NCBI GenBank assembly: GCA_021801945.1
Contig: JAKABE010000232.1
Location: 1-5,823 of the forward strand
Length of the DNA: 5,823 nucleotides
Reading direction: 5' to 3'
Source: Acidobacteriota bacterium
GTDB lineage: Bacteria; Acidobacteriota; Terriglobia; Terriglobales; Acidobacteriaceae
Shown here: one piece after another, positions 1 to 4,175 of the stretch
Layout of the letters: every line of letters begins with the position of its first letter
How positions within the stretch are numbered: the first letter of the stretch is position 1
Made by a program: the position numbers and the translations under genes
Notes under the pieces: generated by a model
The model's input: the letters and a program-made list of their open reading frames with translations, nothing else
Told to the model about the DNA's origin: nothing
Database searches by the model: none

Positions 1-126
1 GCTGGCCAACGCCTCGTAGGAAGTCTCTTCCACATCTTGCTGAGCGGGGCAGGAAAGCGGCGTCGGTTGGGCTACACACGCCGATTTGGAAGGCAACACT
101 GTTTTCTTTGTCATCCTGTCGCTCAT
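1..126 (-). CDS. Possible N-terminal fragment of a hypothetical protein, running off the left edge
   Basis: An ATG at 126-124 opens 42 codons with no stop up to the window edge. The product starts MSDRMTKKTVLPSKSACVAQ and ends the visible part with VEETSYEALAS. It lies on the same strand as the operon, 42 nt after the lepB stop, so it could be the next operon member. The frame is also open from the lepB stop itself (56 codons), and third positions are moderately GC-rich, as expected for coding DNA here. Against it, no clear Shine-Dalgarno sequence precedes the ATG, and 56 open codons can occur by chance in GC-rich DNA. No family is recognised; the first 30 or so residues look polar and unstructured, with no signal peptide. 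Confidence 0.35.
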   Translation of the reverse strand, partial: MSDRMTKKTVLPSKSACVAQPTPLSCPAQQDVEETSYEALAS

Positions 127-168
127 TGCAGGAGTGCTGGAAGGTTCCCGGGCTCGATTCCAGGCCGA

Positions 169-951
169 TCAGTGAACCACGTGAAAAATACGGCTCCAGC
201 GCGCGAAGCCGGTAAGCCTAGCCGAAAGTCCCTTGCCGTGTCCGAGTCTATCATCCGCGGCCCTCCGCAGATCATCGCTTGAGGGCCGACGCAGCGAGAA
301 GTAGATGAATAGGGGCTTGGCAACGATGGCCTGCCGGGGAACAAATCCCCAGAAACGGGAATCATCGCTGTGATTGCGATTGTCGCCCAGCACGAAGTAT
401 TCACCCTTGGGGACCAGCAACTCCCCGTGCCTGGTGAGGCTCTGCATCTCGCGCCACCATGCGGGGTCCACCTGCGGATCCGTATAGACAGGCGGGGGAA
501 AGTTGTTATGGAACGGATCGGCCGGAACGGGTTCGAAGATCGCATAGGGTTGCCTGAGCGCAGTGCCGTTGACGATCACCTGGCCGTTCACGATGCGCAG
601 GCGGTCGCCGGGAATTCCGATCACGCGCTTGACAAGCAAAGACGGGCGAGGGTGATGGAAGACAATAATGGCGCCGCGCCGGACCTCCCGATAGGGCATG
701 AGCCATCGGCCAATGCGATCAGACGGTGCGTACGCCTGCTTGTTGAAGAGCAGAAAATCTCCTGTGAGTAGCGTGCGCTCCATGCTTCCCGAGGGGATGA
801 GGAACGGCTGCGTCACGAAGGTGATCACAAACAGCGCGGCGACCACGGACCGCAAGAATGACACCAGAACTTCCGCCACGACCGGCAAACGAAAGCGCAC
901 CGGCGAAGAGCCGTGTTCGGCAGGACCCTGGCCCTGAACAAGAGCGCTCAT
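169..951 (-). CDS. lepB: Signal peptidase I (leader peptidase)
   Basis: Membrane-anchored serine protease (family S26) that cuts signal peptides from proteins exported by Sec/Tat. It acts on the outer face of the inner membrane with a Ser/Lys dyad. The 260-residue product has one N-terminal membrane segment (about residues 27-50). Next comes box B, PSGSMERTL, with the nucleophile Ser56 followed by the usual Met57. Box D is KRVIGIPGD with the general base Lys108. Box E is GDNRNHSDDSRFWG (189-202). The end, ARWSRIF (250-256), matches the usual C-terminal RW-x-RI element, so the protein is complete. The roughly 140-170 insert, rich in Pro and aromatics, between boxes D and E is common in this family. 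The ATG overlaps the rnc stop as ATGA (951-948) and only a distant AAGGG lies upstream, so translation is probably coupled to rnc. Function is certain from the intact motifs; substrate range is not visible. Confidence 0.97.
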   Translation of the reverse strand: MSALVQGQGPAEHGSSPVRFRLPVVAEVLVSFLRSVVAALFVITFVTQPFLIPSGSMERTLLTGDFLLFNKQAYAPSDRIGRWLMPYREVRRGAIIVFHHPRPSLLVKRVIGIPGDRLRIVNGQVIVNGTALRQPYAIFEPVPADPFHNNFPPPVYTDPQVDPAWWREMQSLTRHGELLVPKGEYFVLGDNRNHSDDSRFWGFVPRQAIVAKPLFIYFSLRRPSSDDLRRAADDRLGHGKGLSARLTGFARWSRIFHVVH

Positions 952-1763
952 GGCGGTGTCGGTTTCCCTTCTTGTGCACCTGGCGGAAGCACCTCCGCTG
1001 GATCCGGGCCAGTGGGCCCAGACGTGAGCTGGATTAGCGCACGCCGGGCTGCGTCTTGCTCCGCATCCTTCTTGGTTCGCCCCATGCCGAGGGCTAATGC
1101 CCGGCCGGGTTCGCCGGACTCGTTCTTGAGGAGAACCTCGACCAAGAAACGCTTGCTGTGATCCGGACCGCTTTCGCGCTTTAGGCGATAAACCGGCATC
1201 CCTACCCGCGATGCCTGCAAGTGTTCCTGGAGTGCCGATTTATAGTTGCCTAGTGCGGCGCCAGAGCACAATTCGCGGGCAAGCTGTTCCGCGGCCTCGC
1301 CCATGACCTGGCGGCGGACAAAAGCCCTGACAGGCTCCAGACCGGAGTCGAGATACAACGCCCCCATGACCGCTTCCATCGCGTTTGAAAGTACGGTGCC
1401 TCTGCGCCGCAGCCCGGTTTGATCCTCGCCACGGCTCAGGCGCAGGTGTTTGCCCAGATTCACAGCCACGGCCACCCGTGCCAAATGCTGGCGGCTCACC
1501 AGCTGGGCACGGACTCGAGTCAACTCGCCCTCCTGCCACTCCGGGTGAGTTTCGAACAGGACCTCCGCAACAACCAGATTCAGTACGGCATCTCCCAGGA
1601 ATTCCAAGCGCTCATTGTCTTCGGCGACGGCCTCCCCCAGATGCTCATGTGCCAGTTGATTAGCCAGCGATCGATGGGTGAGCGCGCACACGAGCAGGTC
1701 GGGGCGAGCAAATTCATGCCCAAGCGAGGCTTCGAGTTCCACAAATGCTGGATCCACGCGCAC
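948..1763 (-). CDS. rnc: Ribonuclease III
   Basis: Double-strand-specific endoribonuclease that matures rRNA precursors and cuts structured mRNAs. It works as a cytoplasmic dimer with Mg2+. From the GTG at 1763 the product has 271 residues. The nuclease domain shows ALTHRSLAN (27-35) and the signature NERLEFLGD (50-58), with metal-site Glu51 and Asp58. EGELTRVRAQLVS follows, with Glu78 at the E. coli Glu65 position, then SNAMEAVMGALYLDSG with Glu130 at the Glu117 position. The E. coli Asp114 position is Asn127 here. A double-stranded RNA-binding domain spans about 174-246, ending in KKDAEQDAARRAL, followed by a short Pro/Gly-rich tail. The frame stays open to a TTG at 1865 (305 residues). I prefer the GTG because it has GGAG nine bases upstream, gives the usual distance to the first conserved helix, and the TTG lies inside a hairpin without a ribosome site. 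The last four bases overlap lepB. Confidence 0.95.
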   Translation of the reverse strand: MRVDPAFVELEASLGHEFARPDLLVCALTHRSLANQLAHEHLGEAVAEDNERLEFLGDAVLNLVVAEVLFETHPEWQEGELTRVRAQLVSRQHLARVAVAVNLGKHLRLSRGEDQTGLRRRGTVLSNAMEAVMGALYLDSGLEPVRAFVRRQVMGEAAEQLARELCSGAALGNYKSALQEHLQASRVGMPVYRLKRESGPDHSKRFLVEVLLKNESGEPGRALALGMGRTKKDAEQDAARRALIQLTSGPTGPDPAEVLPPGAQEGKPTPP

Positions 1764-1772
1764 TTTATCCGG

Positions 1773-1776
1773 CTCC
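1773..1776 (-). promoter_or_regulatory. Ribosome binding site deciding the rnc start
   Basis: GGAG (inside CTGGAG) lies nine bases before the GTG at 1763-1761. No comparable motif precedes the upstream TTG at 1865. This site is the main reason for choosing the shorter RNase III. Confidence 0.55.
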
Positions 1777-1858
1777 AGCCTTCCTGAAGCCCTTGAGGAT
1801 AGACGGCCCGCAGGGCATTCGGATAAGCGTCTGGCTTCCAGAGAGAGCTCGACTTTAT

Positions 1859-1883
1859 CCCTCAAGCAGGAGCTTGTTGAGGG
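1859..1883 (-). promoter_or_regulatory. Bulged hairpin between the TPR-protein stop and rnc
   Basis: Read on the minus strand, CCCTCAA pairs with TTGAGGG (7 bp). A 3-nt bulge (CAA) and two further G-C pairs close a TCCT loop. The stem begins at the base after the TAG stop of the upstream gene. It is followed by ATAAAG rather than a T-run, so it is not a normal intrinsic terminator. It could stabilise or attenuate the mRNA, or be a cleavage site in the leader of rnc. Structure is seen; role is inferred. Confidence 0.5.
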
Positions 1884-3692
1884 CTATTGCGGCACCCCCC
1901 GATGGCCCTGGCCGGAAGCTTGCGGCGCCGGCGTAACCGGGGTGGGGCCCGGTGAGCCATCCGTGGCGTCCTCCGCACAACCGTGCCCTGGGACAGCAAA
2001 CGCCTGCTTCAGGCCCCGTTCAGCGGCCAGGCGGGTGTCTTGGCGCCAATCGCGCACGGCCATGGCTTCCTTATACTCGGCCAAGGCTGCGGGACGATTG
2101 CATTCCAGGTCCAACAACCGGCCCAGGTAGATATGCGACCAGGCCAGCTGCCGGTTGTCCTTACTGATGGCCAGCGTCTCCGAGAAGTCCAATTCAGCCT
2201 CTTGCGGGTTGCCACTCAAAAGCGCCACCCTGGCCAGAATAAAGTCGGCGCGAGCGCGCTGGGCGATCGCTGCCGGCGTGTTGGCGTGGTCCGCCAACAC
2301 TTTTTCCGCCATGGAGCGAGCATCGGCCAAATCATCTTCTGCAAGGCGCGCCTCCGCCAGATCCAATCCCGTCAGCTTGCGCGGTTGGCTGCGCTGCAGC
2401 ACGTCCTGGCCGGCTTGCGTGTCGAACTGGATTTGCTTGGCGCGGTGTATTTGCTGGTCCACATCCATGCTGAACACCATTTCGCCGATCGTGGCGCTGA
2501 GACTGGCAGGACCCTTCTCGAATCGCATCAATTGGTCATAGAAGTATTGCGTAAGCACGAATCCCTGGGCCATGTCATGAGCCACAGCGGCTTTACGCAC
2601 CGCCCTCACCTTCTCTTCATAGATGTGCAGTTGATGCTCATAGCGCGGCAACTGCGAACGATTTACGCCAGGCGGAATCTTATACACTGGGACGCCGGTG
2701 TCCATGGTGCGCGCCTCAATCGCCTTGATGAGGCACTCGATGGTAAGCGCCACGGAACTGGTGCGATAGCGATCCGCAAGGGGTGCATCCTGAATCACGC
2801 TGAGAACAGGATCAATCTCTTTGATGTCGTTAGTCGGCGACAAAAGCAAGGGATCGATCACATAGTGCAGGTACGTGTGGCGCACGTCAGTCATGGGAAT
2901 CTGGCCGTTCGCCGGCGATACCACTACGACATAATCGCTACCGTAAATGCGGGCATTCACCAGGCTCGGTGAAAGCATGGGCTCGACCACCACGATGAAG
3001 CGCCGTTGCATGGACGTTGCTGCCGGCATCTTCAGGTAAAGATCGGTAGAGACGATCATCTTCGTGAGTGGATCGTGCAGTTGCTGAGCGATTTGGTCGT
3101 AGATGTCGTGCACTGTGAGCCAAATGCCGGGCAGATCGACAGCCGTGGAAAAGGCCTTGAGCAAGGGCAGAATGTCCGCAACCTGATTTGCGTCGCGCGG
3201 CATGTCGTTCTTTTTCGCAGTCAATTCCATGTACGGCGGAGGCGAAAGGTAGAATGCCAGCGAGATGTACTGCGAAATGTCGAGTTCCGTGCCGGTCAGA
3301 CGGTGTTGGGCAACGTAGAGGCAAAGCGCATCCCGCTTGTTACGCGCATCTGCGCTCTTGGCCAGCGCCTGGTTGATCTCCGCACGCACCTGCTTGCGCA
3401 CCGGTTCGCTCTGGTTCAAGCCCTCGTCGTAACCGCAAGCATTCAATGCTGACGTTACGATGAACAAAGGCTCCGAACTGATCAGCGAGATGGTTGGACC
3501 GGCGGGATCGATCAGCGAAGGCGTCGACTCCTGGACGTACACGGTTGGAGGCGGTTGGGAAGACGCGCCCCGGTTTTGAGACGAACTGCTCGAAGAAGAT
3601 TGGGCTCGAACCGGGAGGGGCGCCAATGCGGCCGGCAGGCACATGAGAACTGCTGCAAGAATGAAGGACGCGCGCTCAGACCGTAAGATCAT
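1884..3692 (-). CDS. Exported TPR protein with degenerate zincin-like centre
   Basis: No named family is recognised. From the ATG at 3692 the product has 602 residues. Residues 1-30 form a signal peptide: a basic start (LRSER), a hydrophobic core and a VRA-Q cleavage site. A Ser run and a Pro/Gln-rich linker follow. The middle (about 70-430) has strands (FIVVVEPML, DYVVVVSPA) and then RHTYLHYVIDPLLL, with His272 and His276, and further on TIECLIKAIEAR with Glu319. This is the layout of a gluzincin-type metallopeptidase with the catalytic Glu of HExxH replaced by Thr273, so it may bind metal but is probably not a normal protease. Residues 440-565 form paired helices rich in Ala and Leu that look like TPR repeats (for example RADFILARVALLSGNPQEAE). 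The tail is Pro/Gly-rich and probably disordered. It likely acts in the periplasm as a binding or scaffold protein. An in-frame TTG two codons upstream is less likely, having no spaced ribosome site. The gene heads the probable operon with rnc and lepB. Confidence 0.88.
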   Translation of the reverse strand: MILRSERASFILAAVLMCLPAALAPLPVRAQSSSSSSSQNRGASSQPPPTVYVQESTPSLIDPAGPTISLISSEPLFIVTSALNACGYDEGLNQSEPVRKQVRAEINQALAKSADARNKRDALCLYVAQHRLTGTELDISQYISLAFYLSPPPYMELTAKKNDMPRDANQVADILPLLKAFSTAVDLPGIWLTVHDIYDQIAQQLHDPLTKMIVSTDLYLKMPAATSMQRRFIVVVEPMLSPSLVNARIYGSDYVVVVSPANGQIPMTDVRHTYLHYVIDPLLLSPTNDIKEIDPVLSVIQDAPLADRYRTSSVALTIECLIKAIEARTMDTGVPVYKIPPGVNRSQLPRYEHQLHIYEEKVRAVRKAAVAHDMAQGFVLTQYFYDQLMRFEKGPASLSATIGEMVFSMDVDQQIHRAKQIQFDTQAGQDVLQRSQPRKLTGLDLAEARLAEDDLADARSMAEKVLADHANTPAAIAQRARADFILARVALLSGNPQEAELDFSETLAISKDNRQLAWSHIYLGRLLDLECNRPAALAEYKEAMAVRDWRQDTRLAAERGLKQAFAVPGHGCAEDATDGSPGPTPVTPAPQASGQGHRGVPQ

Positions 3693-3699
3693 CGACAAA

Positions 3700-3703
3700 C
3701 CCT
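3700..3703 (-). promoter_or_regulatory. Ribosome binding site of the TPR-protein gene
   Basis: AGGG (within GGCAGGG) lies seven bases before the ATG at 3692-3690, an ideal distance. It would be only one base from the alternative TTG at 3698, which argues for the ATG. Confidence 0.6.
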
Positions 3704-3710
3704 GCCTGCA

Positions 3711-3739
3711 AGTCTAGTAAGACGCGGGACCAGCGTCAA
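3711..3739 (-). promoter_or_regulatory. Sigma70-type promoter for the TPR protein-rnc-lepB operon
   Basis: On the minus strand TTGACG (3739-3734, five of six consensus bases) and TAGACT (3716-3711, four of six) are separated by exactly 17 bases. Transcription would start near 3704, giving a very short leader of about 12 bases that just contains the AGGG ribosome site. It lies in the spacer right before the first gene, in the correct orientation. Confidence 0.65.
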
Positions 3740-3748
3740 ATGGGAGAA

Positions 3749-3778
3749 GGGATAGGACACCAGCCGGGATAGGGACAC
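3749..3778 (-). repeat. Pair of direct repeats upstream of the promoter
   Basis: GGGATAGGACAC (3749-3760) and GGGATAGGGACAC (3766-3778) on the plus strand differ by one inserted G, and start 17 bp apart. They sit about 10 bp upstream of the -35 box, covering roughly -45 to -74 of the predicted start. That is where activators commonly bind. No regulator family is recognised from the motif. Confidence 0.5.
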
Positions 3779-4059
3779 ACGAACCACCCAGAGATCAATG
3801 CAGTGACCAAACTTCATCTCCGGCGCTAAAATTCACCGCAGGTGTTCATCCAGTGGCAACGATCTACGGTGGGACACCGGGCCGAACCCCATCCCACTGT
3901 CCATCGATGCACTCGGAAGACCCTCGAATTTGTCCTGCAAAAGCACGGAATTTTTGGTTTATGCGGCAACTGAAACCAAAACCGTCCGAGCGGCCCCACA
4001 TCACCGTGCGATGGATGAGACATGAATTCAAACCAGCCCGCGGACTTTGCGCAGTAATC
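3779..4059. other. Gene-free spacer
   Basis: Between the terminator and the promoter-proximal repeats I find no convincing gene. Open frames exist on both strands (for example a 65-codon minus frame from an ATG near 4023), but they overlap each other, lack ribosome sites and resemble no known protein. No tRNA or rRNA fold is seen. The only clear structure is the inverted repeat at 3945-3985. The stretch may be leader, a small RNA locus or neutral spacer. Confidence 0.5.
3945..3985. repeat. 13-bp bulged inverted repeat
   Basis: TTTTGGTTT (3952-3960) is perfectly complementary to AAACCAAAA (3973-3981) across a 12-nt loop. After a 3-nt bulge (AAT, 3949-3951), ACGG (3945-3948) pairs with CCGT (3982-3985). 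It lies about 240 bp upstream of the operon promoter. On neither strand is it followed by a T-run, so it is not a standard terminator. It could be a protein-binding palindrome or the core of a structured RNA. Confidence 0.6.
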
Positions 4060-4088
4060 AAAAATCCCTCGCAGCGCGGCGTGCGAGG
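4060..4088 (-). terminator. Intrinsic terminator of the propeller-protein gene
   Basis: On the minus strand CCTCGCA pairs perfectly with TGCGAGG around an 8-nt GC-rich loop, followed by GA and then TTTTT. This is a classical Rho-independent shape, 87 nt after the stop codon of the FG-GAP gene. It separates that gene from the TPR protein-rnc-lepB operon. Confidence 0.72.
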
Positions 4089-4101
4089 TTTGAGGCTCAA
4101 T

Positions 4102-4120
4102 ACCTCTCATAACGAGAGAT
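4102..4120 (-). other. Small hairpin in the 3' untranslated region
   Basis: On the minus strand ATCTCTC pairs with GAGAGGT (one G-T pair) around a GTTAT loop. There is no T-run, so it is probably just part of the structured 3' end before the terminator. Confidence 0.35.
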
Positions 4121-4146
4121 CAACAGTCAAGCATTCGATAACCTGG

Positions 4147-4168
4147 GCCAGCGCCTCGAAAGGCTGGC
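4147..4168 (-). other. TTCG-loop hairpin just after the propeller-gene stop
   Basis: On the minus strand GCCAGCCT and AGGC-GC-TGGC form an 8-bp stem with a 2-nt bulge, closed by a stable TTCG tetraloop. It starts 7 nt after the TAA stop. Only a weak TTAT follows, so it is more likely an mRNA 3'-end stabiliser or a weak first terminator than the main stop signal. Confidence 0.45.
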
Positions 4169-4175
4169 GGGTCTG

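Noticed and set aside
137..163. CTGGAA/TTCCAG inverted repeat right after the lepB stop, a possible terminator
   Set aside because: Only 6 bp with a 15-nt loop and no T-run on the minus strand afterwards; not enough to call a terminator.
140..170. tRNA T-arm-like stretch (GGCTCGATTCC)
   Set aside because: The flanking bases do not form a 5-bp T stem, and no acceptor, D or anticodon arm is found on either side.
1983..2972. 329-codon plus-strand frame
   Set aside because: It is antisense to the TPR-protein gene. The minus-strand product has a signal peptide and coherent domains, whereas this one shows no family features and is a GC-rich shadow.
3868..3925. Resemblance to 5S rRNA (CCGAACCCCATCCC, ACTCGGAAGA)
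   Set aside because: The motifs are in the wrong order and spacing, and the terminal complementary helix is missing.
3826..4110. 94-codon minus-strand frame in the spacer
   Set aside because: It spans the intrinsic terminator, overlaps another open frame on the same strand and shows no recognisable domain or ribosome site.
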